Positions 48,455-57,217 of a DNA stretch of 64,000 nt are shown piece after piece. The notes beneath the pieces are model-generated. The model did not search any database and was not told the DNA's origin. It saw only the letters and a program-made list of their open reading frames with translations. This stretch comes from Linnemannia hyalina (Eukaryota > Mortierellomycota > Mortierellomycetes > Mortierellales > Mortierellaceae), in the NCBI GenBank assembly GCA_019671135.1, contig JAHRHY010000016.1, forward strand, positions 1,112,501 through 1,176,500. The letters are read 5' to 3'. Within the stretch, counting starts at the first letter, position 1; each line of letters begins with the position of its first letter. A program made the translations under genes and the position numbers.

Positions 48455-50410
48455 TCTTTTTTGTTACTTTTTGTCACCCTTTCATTTCTTCATCCTACCA
48501 TATTCGAAAAACACCCAAGTTGTTCGCGGGCGGCAGCACCTCGGCTGACTGGACGCGTTTGACTCTATTCCACCCTCCACCCTTCATTTTGAATCCCATC
48601 ATAGAAAGTAGAAGCCAACTTATTTGGTTCGCTCCCAAAATAAACATACCTCTACTACCCTCTTCTGCAACTTCTCCTTGTTTCGCCTTTTATCTCTTAC
48701 ATGACTTTGTTCCTCATTACTCCACCATGCTTTGCCTTGGTCTCTTTGGAGTCCAAATATGGGCTTTTAACGAGATCCAGGATGGCTCGTTGCTGCTGTA
48801 TGCGTGTATGCTATGCAAACATGCAAATCCCTGGAGACCGGCCGTTGATTAGTTGGCTTGCTTTTTTCTCGTTACTATGCAAGTAGGGATTCCTAGGAGT
48901 TCCAGAATGGTCCATGCTGCTGTATATGTGTTGTGTGTGTGCTATGCACTGTAAAAAGGCCTGGGAAAGCTGCCGTTAGATTTCCCGTTGGTGGGTTGGT
49001 TGGATCGTTTCGTTTCAGTTCTCCCTTCTTGGCCTTGCTCTTTCTTTGCATGCGCAAATAAGAATTATGGAAGGAGGCTTACATCGCGGGAAACATGGAT
49101 CAGTGAGGTTCTCAGGGAAAAGTGAGTGTGGAGTGGGAGGTGCGAGGAGATGAACGAACGCGTTTGGGTAATAAACAGGGATAGGGGTCTAGGTTTTGAG
49201 GATGAGAAAGCGTATGGCGATGAATGTGCTGACTTTGTGGTCCCGATTTGGGTTGCAAAGAAAAAAGTGAAAGCCCTTATTATATTTGTCCAGAAGCAGA
49301 AGGCAACGGAATGAGGAGGGGGGGGGGGGGGGGGGATCAACCGGCTTCTTATCTCTCCGGGTGTTCCTTCGGTTCATTTCAGCAAGGGGGGACCTCATCC
49401 TCATCCTATTCTTGTAACTTCATTGTTCTTTCCTCCCCTCGTCCCGTCCGTACCCTTTTTGTTCGTCTCTTTTTCAATTGTTTATGCTTCAAGTGAAATG
49501 GGTTCGCGCGGTATGCTCCCGCTCTTGGCAAGACTTCTTGTCAATTGTCAATTCAACAATTCGGCTTTTGATTTTCCTTGCACCTTTTCTACAATTGTCT
49601 TGACCTGGGTTCGCCACCCCTTCGTCCTATTTTTACTTAATTTTGCTTTTTTTGGAGAGTGAGCGTCCAAGTGCGCAGATTTTCTGTTGATTTCTCAAAA
49701 ATAGAACAAAGCGCTTTTGATGGTCGTTTGTGGAAGTGAAATACAAGGTAAGGAAATAAGGAGGGAAAAGATGGTGGCGATATGGGAGGTTTATTATGGT
49801 TCGAAATGCACGGACTTGAGGACAAGAGACGAAGGGACAAACCTAAGAATAAAGAAAAGGTGACAGAAGGGTTCTTCTGGTGCCTTTTGAGCGGGAACGA
49901 ACCAATAAGCTTTACTTACTCGTTGTTGAACAGTGAGTGCTCTATCTCTTGTGAGGAATAATAGGGGCTGTCGCCTCCTTGTTGGTAGAGAAAGTGTTCA
50001 TGAAACAAAGGAATTAATAGAATGGCGTAGGGTAGAGTGCACCGGCCGAGGGATGAACACATTTGGGCATGTCGAGTCGTTGTAGAAAGGGAGGGTGGAG
50101 GGGATGGGAACAATAGGATACAGGGTCTACAGCAGAATATTGTCCCTGCTATACCTTATTTTTCAGTTTTGGTATATGTTTGAATGAATGAACAGAAAAT
50201 GAAATGAAGATCTACGAAATAACTGCATGGATGATGAACAAAGGCAAATAAGGTATAAAAACGCGGCTACAACCCTCACGATTTTCTTTTTCTTTTCAGA
50301 GTCATCATCCGCGAACAGCTTCAAAAGCTCTCTGCTCCACACACAACAAACAAACAAGCGAAACACCTACAATAACAACAACAACAGCAAAAGACACTAT
50401 ATCTCCGACG
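48455..50410. other. Intergenic region with degenerate duplication and G-tract
   Basis: Holds the PAQR 3' UTR, a roughly 125-bp degenerate duplication (48774-48898 and 48899-49023), and a run of 19 G at 49318-49336. The promoter of the AT-hook gene follows. A pyrimidine tract ending in tttcag at about 50282-50300 could be the 3' end of an intron in the 5' UTR of that gene. No gene supported. Confidence 0.6.
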
Positions 50411-51907
50411 ATGGTCATAACGAAGCTCAAAAGGGCCGCCATAGCACCAGCAGCCTCCGCACCAGCTAAACGACGCGGTCGACCATCCAAATCCTATTCG
50501 CCATCAATCGCTTTCGAACCCATCGAGTATCAGCGCCCAATCGTTCCTTCAAGCCAACGCAGCAACGCCAATACCAAGCATCGTCCCGGGCACCCCTCCA
50601 GGCAACCCCGATCTGTCGCTCCCAAGGTCGCCGATTCCAAGAAGAAGTCTGACAAGGCCAATGTCGACCGCGTCGATGCCTTTACCTCTGCGCGTTCGAG
50701 GGGTTCCAAGGACCCCGTCCAAGATCCCATCGATTCTAGCACCGCCGTGACTAAGAAAAGCAACAAGAAGAAGAATGACGAGTTAGCGGAACTACTGTAC
50801 CTCGCTATCTGCCAGGCAGCCGAGCAAGACCGCCGCGAACAAAAAACCGCAGCCCGTGATTTCGACATCCAAGATCGCGATCGACGCAGCAGTACCAGTG
50901 GCCCCACGAGCACTCCCTCCAGGCGTAGAGGTGGATTGTATAATTTCTTGGCCCTTGGCCCTTCGTCCTCCCGCAGGAGTTCATCTTCATCGGCAACGAC
51001 CGACGCGAATGAAGAGAAAGAGGAGGAGGAGAGGTTGGTAAAGAGGATGAGGCACCAGCCGACGCTAAGAGAGTTCGAGACGAAGGGGTACTCTAACTCG
51101 CTTGATGACAAACCCCAGGAGTATATCCCGCTCGAGTTTGGGAGCAGGGATCTCCCGCTGTTGGCCTTAAATGGGATCGAGAGTACTCGAGACTGGCAGT
51201 ATCAACTCCACCAGCACTATCAGCGCCAGCCTGAAGAGATGTCTATGGCCTCCTGTCTCTCATCCTCACTCTCGTCGTCCTTGTCGTCATCCTCACTCTC
51301 GTCGTCCTTGTCGTCATCGTCGCCATTGTCGTCCTTCTCATCGTTGTCTTTGGACGCGTCGGATGTCTTGGATGTACCGATGTCCCCGCCGACAGTCTGC
51401 TTTGACAATATCTCGAGTGTCCCTTCTACTCTTGACGCAATGGCAGCGGCAGAGGCAGAGGCAGCAATGACCACGGGGTTGGACCAGGTCTACCTATTTC
51501 AGCACTTCCCTTTCTCTCCCTCTCTTCATCTTGCTTCTCCTCTCCTTCCTACCCCGACGGCAACCACCATTGCGGCTTCGTACTTCCAGCTCTTTAGCCA
51601 CAACGATGCGAGTCATGACCTGTCATTCCAGTCTATGGGTCCTCTGACCATGGGATCTGAGTTGGTCCCGTCCTTCATCCAGACTAATACACCTGCTCAA
51701 TGTTCGATAGCCGACCCCTTCCCTTCGCTGATGCCGATGCCGATGGCGATTGGGTTCTCGAACCCCCCGGACCCTTCTGTACAGTTTGAGGCTGTGTCTG
51801 CGTCCGTGCCCTTTTTTGAATCTCGCAAGAACTCCAAGTATTATTTGGATCTCGTGGCCGAAAAGCTGGCTTCCAACGCTTCTCCTCCTTCACCCTCTCA
51901 GCACTGA
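50411..51907 (+). CDS. AT-hook containing disordered protein (unknown)
   Basis: A single open frame of 498 codons without introns. The AT-hook core RGRP is at residues 22-25 in KRRGRPSK, and a lysine-rich stretch (KKSNKKKNDE) follows at about 116, so nuclear location and minor-groove DNA binding are likely. The middle has Arg/Ser-rich segments and an EEKEEEER tract. Residues 275-310 are a poly-Ser/Leu stretch created by a perfect 27-bp tandem duplication at 51260-51313. The C-terminal half is hydrophobic-aromatic and Pro-rich, like an activation domain, and ends with SKYYLDLVAEKL. I recognise no family. The start is preceded by ctccgacg; no earlier in-frame ATG. Confidence 0.75.
   Translation: MVITKLKRAAIAPAASAPAKRRGRPSKSYSPSIAFEPIEYQRPIVPSSQRSNANTKHRPGHPSRQPRSVAPKVADSKKKSDKANVDRVDAFTSARSRGSKDPVQDPIDSSTAVTKKSNKKKNDELAELLYLAICQAAEQDRREQKTAARDFDIQDRDRRSSTSGPTSTPSRRRGGLYNFLALGPSSSRRSSSSSATTDANEEKEEEERLVKRMRHQPTLREFETKGYSNSLDDKPQEYIPLEFGSRDLPLLALNGIESTRDWQYQLHQHYQRQPEEMSMASCLSSSLSSSLSSSSLSSSLSSSSPLSSFSSLSLDASDVLDVPMSPPTVCFDNISSVPSTLDAMAAAEAEAAMTTGLDQVYLFQHFPFSPSLHLASPLLPTPTATTIAASYFQLFSHNDASHDLSFQSMGPLTMGSELVPSFIQTNTPAQCSIADPFPSLMPMPMAIGFSNPPDPSVQFEAVSASVPFFESRKNSKYYLDLVAEKLASNASPPSPSQH
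51260..51313 (+). repeat. 27-bp perfect tandem duplication in coding sequence
   Basis: Two identical 27-bp units starting tcatcctcactctcgtcg at 51260 and 51287, followed by a partial third. It adds nine residues of Ser/Leu in frame within the AT-hook protein. Confidence 0.9.
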
Positions 51908-52481
51908 GTTGTTCACTTCTGAAAGCGGGACGACCATTCATCTCACACCCTCTTTTACTTCTTTTCTCTGTATCCTTTTGTTGTACTCATATCTGTCTTT
52001 AGTTCTCTTCGTTTTGTAAATACCGATTCGTCTTTTCCTCTCACTCTTATGTAGTTTAGTAGGTGCTACCACTTGTGTACAACCTATTTTTTCTGTACTT
52101 TTTGCCCTACATTTCCCTTCATTCCCATTTTGTGTTCACGTATTTTCCTCTCTTTCTGTCGTTCTTCACTTTCATCTCTTTTTACGTTCCTCACTTTCAT
52201 TTCTTTCTTCTCACCCTTGCCTAGCCTCCCTCCCCCCTTTTTCTCCCTTTCTCTCATTCAGCTACGAGTACTTTGTACTTCATGACCCTACTCTCCTCTT
52301 TTCTTTTCTTTTCTTTTCTACTCAATGTCCTCTTTACGTTTTTATTTGTCTCCATTTTTCTTCTCTAGACTATATTCTCTTTCTGTAAACTTCAACGATA
52401 AAAATAGACATAAAAACAAATATGACGCGTCTCCATTTGACCCGACTTGCTGTTCCAAGTAAAAAAAAAAAAAAAAAAAAG
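51908..52481. other. 3' region of AT-hook gene
   Basis: Pyrimidine-rich 3' UTR-like DNA (51940-52380), ending with a run of 20 A at 52461-52480 that abuts the Crinkler-like remnant. No coding feature. Confidence 0.6.
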
Positions 52482-53055
52482 TGGAGGTTGCTCAAGCGAC
52501 TGAACCATTGCCAAGGCGAACAAAGGAGCGTTCTTCAAGGTCTCTCTCTTGGATAAAAAAAATCGTTGTTTTTTTGGACAAAATATACTTGAGGGACCCC
52601 CGGAATTGAATTCGTTAGTACTGGGTGACGAGAGCTTTCGACAAAATACCATGTGTCAAGGGTAGACTAAGAAAGGATTTAAAGGGTTTGGATGTTGCCG
52701 AATCGGACAGTAGAGCGCCTTCCAACAACGAAGCATTCCACGCTCCTTTTTAGTGTGGAAAATGATAATCGGAGGGTTTGTCGTCATCGCCCTCTGCAAG
52801 AAGTTGGATGGCGAAGTGCACTAGGAAGGCGGATTTGCCGATCCCCAGATGTACTTGTAGCTACGACATGGTTCTGTACCTCATTTCCAGTGCATGGTCG
52901 ATTGTACTTAAACGTCCGGAGGATTGTGTCGTGAAGAACTTTGTAAACCTCTATGCCAATGAGATCGTTTGTACCGACGACAGGAAGCTTGATGCCGGGA
53001 GGATCCGATAAATAATTGTCGTTGATAGCAGTTTAGGTCTTCAGTTGATAACCCA
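52482..53055 (-). pseudogene. Crinkler-like P-loop NTPase remnant
   Basis: Read on the minus strand, frames stitched across breaks resemble the NTPase module of Crinkler (CRN) type effector-like proteins. PVVGTNDLIGIEVYKVLHDT runs from about 52995. A phosphate-binding loop follows whose Gly-Lys-Ser only appears after a one-base shift at about 52843-52848. A second shift (about 52775-52795) leads into IIIFHTKK, and then a DTWYxV-like segment near 52640. An in-frame TAA lies at about 53029. No intact frame longer than about 60 codons survives. The remnant is truncated at a run of 20 A (52461-52480). The family match is from memory of conserved motifs, so moderate. Confidence 0.55.
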
Positions 53056-55201
53056 AATCTTTATTAAACAAAACATGCCCATTTAATCGTTCCCCTCGTT
53101 CCTATCGTTCGTCGCTCCTCTCGTTCTCCCTCACCCTGTTACAGGTACCTCACCATCAACAAGACAGAGCAGGGTCAGAGGGTTGTCGGTCGTACTGATG
53201 GTGAGAAATAAACGGAAAAGTATATTCGAACGGAGGGTGTGGGAGCCAAAGGCGCTGGAGGATTAAAAAAGAGGGGGCGCAGTAACGAGTGAGCGTGGGA
53301 GGTGACAGCGAAAGGAATCGAGTGGTGGCAACGGAGGGGAGACAGCAGGGGTAAAGAGTGTGGGAAGGCGCACGCCCATTGGTCTTCCTATTTCCCTGTC
53401 TCAGTCGTCTTGTTTCACCCCCTTGTTCTTTTGCCAAGGCTCCGCACGCGTTACATTCTCTTTCGATATAAATACTCCCATCTTCCTTTTCTTTTTTCCC
53501 CAGATCGGGTAAGTTCGCTATTGTGCGCTTTTGTCTTGTTTTTTCTCTTGTAAATCATCACCATCCCCACTATCCCATCCCTATCCCCACTCTCAATACA
53601 AGACTCAACAGCGCCTCTCTTTATATTTCCAGGCACCTCCAGAGTTTAGATCAATTACGGTGCCACGTTTCGCCCCTAGGTTGTCTTGTCAGGTATAAGC
53701 GAGAGTCCGTTTTGTCCCTCTGTTGAGCCCGCCTTGCATTTTGTTCATTACCTGACTCCCCCACTGGACTTGTCCCACCGGCCACACAGTTCCAAGGTAC
53801 CCCCTGTCTGTATTTCTAATCCTTTTGGCTCCTTGGGTCTGGGATTGCCTAGAACTATCCTGTCCTTCTTTTCTTTTCTTCTTCGTCATTACTCATTTGC
53901 ATTTGTCATTCGTTTCGCCATTTGCCTAACAAGAGGGAGGCAGAAAGTGAACAGGAGGGTGGCAGGATGGGAAAAAGAGGGTGGCACGAAGGGAACAAGA
54001 GGGGTACGGGGACAAGAGGGTGGCAGGATGGGAACAGGAAGGGAACAGGAATGGCAAATGGCAAACGAATGGCAGAGGCAAATGGGCAATGAGGAAAAAG
54101 GGCAAGGCGGTTGACGTTGAGGAATGGTTCTAGGAATGTAGGAGTTTAGGAGTGTAGGAGTGTAGCCCTTACACCAAGGAGAAAGATAGAAGGCAAGGCA
54201 GAGGGAGGTACAGTAGGGAACTGGAGTCGTGCTAGGATGGTGGCAAGAATCTAGTAGGAGGTTGATATTACATGAGACGAACAAAATGGTAAAGGTGCGC
54301 GCTCCGGAGCAAGGACAAAACCGGCTCTCGTATAGGCTTGGCAACCTGGCGCGGATGCGGTGCCCGGTAGCCAAGGGTGGAACGTGGCACCACCCACTCT
54401 CTCACCCTGTCGGCCCAGCGGCAAGTGTCCATCTCCAACTCTCCAGCCATCAAGAATCAAGAATCCCAAGCCACAAGCTCAGTATTAATTGGCCAAAAAG
54501 CCAGTCTCTAATAAACACTTTTGTTTCCCAGTACTAGTTTCTGCCTTTGATGACTTTTATGCTTATCAAGGCCCGGTACCATGTTCATGTGTATGTGTGT
54601 GTGTGTGTGTGACCCTTTTTTTATTTTTTCGAACCGATGAAAACTCCCTTCAGCAACTGCCCCAGTTGGGATCTCCCCTTTCCAGTTGATCGTTCCTCAC
54701 CCTATCACCACTCTGAACAAGCTCTGGTCAAGATTATCGAGCAACAAGCCCCCATAACAACTCTTTGTCATCTTCTGTGGCCAACTGTGGTGTCCGGAGC
54801 CACTTGATGACCTCGCCAACTACAACAATTATTCGCCTTCCCAATGGCGAATCAACGGAGCTGCCCATAAAAAGCACGATTTCGCAAAGGCGTTCAAGTG
54901 TAAGGCGGTTGCGCCTATGAACCCTAACAAGAAGTGTAAGGTGTGGTAGATGTTAGTTCTTGGAAGGGAGGAGAAAGAAACAGAAGAGGACAAGCATTTT
55001 GAAGTAGACGTAGAGAATGATAATACAGTAATACGCGTACCCTTATTGCGCAACGATCGTCACCTTGTTGAAAACAAAGGAGTAATGAGTTGACTTGCTC
55101 CACCCCTCGCACCTGAATTCGATGGGTCGTCATGGATTTTTCAATACATAATTTTATTTTTTAGTTGACGGCAACACTATTTCCTTCAAGGCCTACAATT
55201 C
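53056..55201. other. Intergenic, degenerate repeats, no gene
   Basis: 53930-54070 contains a diverged repeat of gggtggcaggatgggaacaggaa; 54120-54165 repeats gtgtaggagt. A (gt)n microsatellite is at 54590-54611. 54290-54420 is unusually GC-rich without a recognisable product. No exon I can support on either strand. Confidence 0.55.
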
Positions 55202-55374
55202 TCACTTGGCGCCCTTATGTCCTCGGTCGGTAGCCTTTGAGAATCACACTGCGGTCTTTGTATAATCCAGGGGAGCACCTTGGCCGTTGTCGTATAGGAC
55301 GCCAATGCTGAATTGTGCGGAGGCATTTCTTTGCTGGGCGGCCTTGAGGTACCATTCCATCGCCTGTGCGTAGT

Positions 55375-55590
55375 CTTGAGGAACGCCTTGACCACGCTCG
55401 TAGCAGGAGCCGATATTGTATTGTGCATTGGCGTATCCTTGATCGGCGGCTTTGAGGTACCATTCCATCGCCTGTGCGTAGTCTTGAGGAACGCCTTGAC
55501 CACGCTCGTAGCAGGAGCTGATATTGTATTGTGCATTGGCGTATCCTTGATCGGCGGCTTTGAGGTACCATTCCATCGCCTGTGCATAGT
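55375..55590 (-). repeat. 108-bp tandem units encoding Sel1 repeats
   Basis: Two consecutive 108-bp units (55375-55482, 55483-55590) are nearly identical (for example gagccgat versus gagctgat). Flanking repeats are more diverged. Indicates recent unequal exchange or slippage. Confidence 0.85.
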
Positions 55591-56254
55591 CCTGGGGAAC
55601 ACCTTGGCCGTTGTTATAAAGTACACCGATGTTGTAATGTGCGGAGGCATGTCCTTGCTGAGCGGCCTTGAGATACCAATCCATGGCGGCCTGATAGTCT
55701 TACAAACCCCCCCTTGCCATCCCCGTACTTGTCGCCGAGCGCGGCCTGGGCAGAATGCCCCCAGGGCTGGCACTGATGCTCGTCTGGGTCACATCCATTT
55801 CCATGGGTAAATTGGTTGTCGCGAATTGAGGTCCTTGTAGCTGAGGTCTGTTGTTGTCTAGATGAGGAGTGGTTGGGGAATCCTTGACCACTGGCGTTCG
55901 ATCGTCCAACACCGCTTGAGGACCTCGAGCTGACGGGAATACAATGGATCTGTCAATGTGAGTGTAGTTTTCCATCGCCGTCTCTACAAGACCGTAGACT
56001 GGGTTCCATCGAACAGCGGATGTTGCAGTGGGAGGTGCACTGGATGAGGATATTGAGTTGGGCGTGGATGTAGCAGTCGTAGTAATGGGCATCGACGTAG
56101 CACTGGGTATTGAAATGGCATCCTGGGATGCGGCGTTGACCTTTATCGTGCTGTCGTCCTGCGGTGGCACTGGTTGAAGCTCCAACTGTCGGACCTGAAG
56201 AGAAGCGACCCGCACATTGTCGGTCACTGGAGTATCTACGACCACATCCAGGAC

Positions 56255-56345
56255 TAGTGTTTCTCAAATGCGAATGCGAATAAAGGGGTTTCCATTGATT
56301 TTACATGATGCGAATGCGAATGCACTATGTTCTTGAGAAACACTA
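56255..56345. mobile_element. 91-bp hAT-like MITE
   Basis: Terminal inverted repeats tagtgtttctcaa at 56255-56267 and its complement at 56333-56345. An exact 8-bp target duplication tccaggac flanks it at 56247-56254 and 56346-56353. 8-bp duplications and TIRs starting TAGTG fit the hAT superfamily. The inside carries two copies of atgcgaatgcgaa. Too short to code; it must have been moved by a transposase encoded elsewhere. Confidence 0.85.
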
Positions 56346-56397
56346 TCCAGGACTATGTTCGGCACGGCGGCGATCCTGCGAGGCTGAAGACTAGTGA

Positions 56398-56960
56398 TTT
56401 GTGTTCATTTTCCAAGTAAACGACATTAGGAGGCCATCCATGTTCGGCTCCACCAACCATAGACTACAGTATAAAAATATCTGTCAACACCTATTAAAAC
56501 AGTGTGTTCCTTGAGAGTACAACAAATCTCATCAGCTTTTTCCTTCCACCAGTCTCCATTTTCTACATTCACCACCACTACTTGGTAACATCATCTACTT
56601 TAGCTGAGAAAGCCTTGGACATGATCATCTCATATTGGATCCTAGATATTACAGATAGTAATTTCCTTTCCAATATGAGATGATCATGTCCAAGGCTTTC
56701 TCAGCTAAAGTAGATGATGTTACCAAGTAGTGGTGGTGAATGTAGAAAATGGAGACTGGTGGAAGGAAAAAGCTGATGAGATTTGTTGTACTCTCAAGGA
56801 ACACACTGTTTTAATAGGTGTTGACAGATATTTTTATACTGTAGTCTATGGTTGGTGGAGCCGAACATGGATGGCCTCCTTAGTGTGTGTGTCGTTCTTG
56901 TCACTCCGCAAGTGCTACTCCCACGACAAGTTGCAAATGGTTACATTGTGCACATACATT
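56398..56960. mobile_element. Foldback element with perfect 212-nt arms
   Basis: Arms 56428-56639 and 56669-56880 are exact reverse complements around a 29-nt loop. Outside the arms, about 30 bp on the left and 80 bp on the right are only loosely similar. The outer limits are placed where the interrupted reading frame resumes, giving a 4-bp duplication gtga (56394-56397, 56961-56964). Each arm encodes the same fragment, seen on + at 56727-56880 (DWWKEKADEICCTLKEH), which may derive from a captured gene. Class unknown. The 4-bp duplication is the least certain part. A sequencing foldback artefact is unlikely because the flanks differ, but should be excluded. Confidence 0.75.
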
Positions 56961-57217
56961 GTGAAATCTTTGCCTTTCAGGAACGGGAGAACCCTCGTCT
57001 TGTGTCGAACGTGCTCCGCATACTTGAATCCCTGGAGGATGTCGTCCCATAGTACAATTTCCATCTGAGTCTCGGGATCGGGGTGAGTGTCGACATGGTA
57101 TATCTCGTCGGGTGTGGCAGGGGGAATGGCGTTGGGTGGGACGCTCTTGTCAATGGATCGAATCGCCCGTACACTCACTTGAGGATAATCCTCTTGTAGC
57201 ATTTTTTTTTTGTGCAT

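Larger units (their letters stand above)
55202..57217 (-). pseudogene. Sel1-repeat protein, disrupted by two insertions and two nonsense codons
   Basis: A start at 57217 opens a domain beginning MHKKKMLQEDYPQVSV and containing RSIDKSVPPNAIPPATPDE and DPETQMEIVLWDD. The same frame (phase identical throughout) continues after each inserted element: TSLQPRRIAAVPN at 56393-56355, then VVVDTPVTDN to a Thr/Pro/Ser linker. Sel1 repeats follow (YLKAADQGYANAQYNI type, 36 residues each) down to 55247. Breaks are a foldback element (56398-56960, stop at 56915-56917), a 91-bp MITE (56255-56345, stop at 56264-56266), TAA at 55700-55702 and TGA at 55244-55246. A short open tail runs to 55202. Sel1 repeats are protein-interaction superhelices; the original role is unknown. 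The two middle repeats are nearly identical in DNA (108-bp units), so the repeats were expanding before decay. Confidence 0.85.

Noticed and set aside
54229..54537. GC-rich stretch as possible rRNA or tRNA fragment
   Set aside because: No cloverleaf, no rRNA signature sequence recognised.
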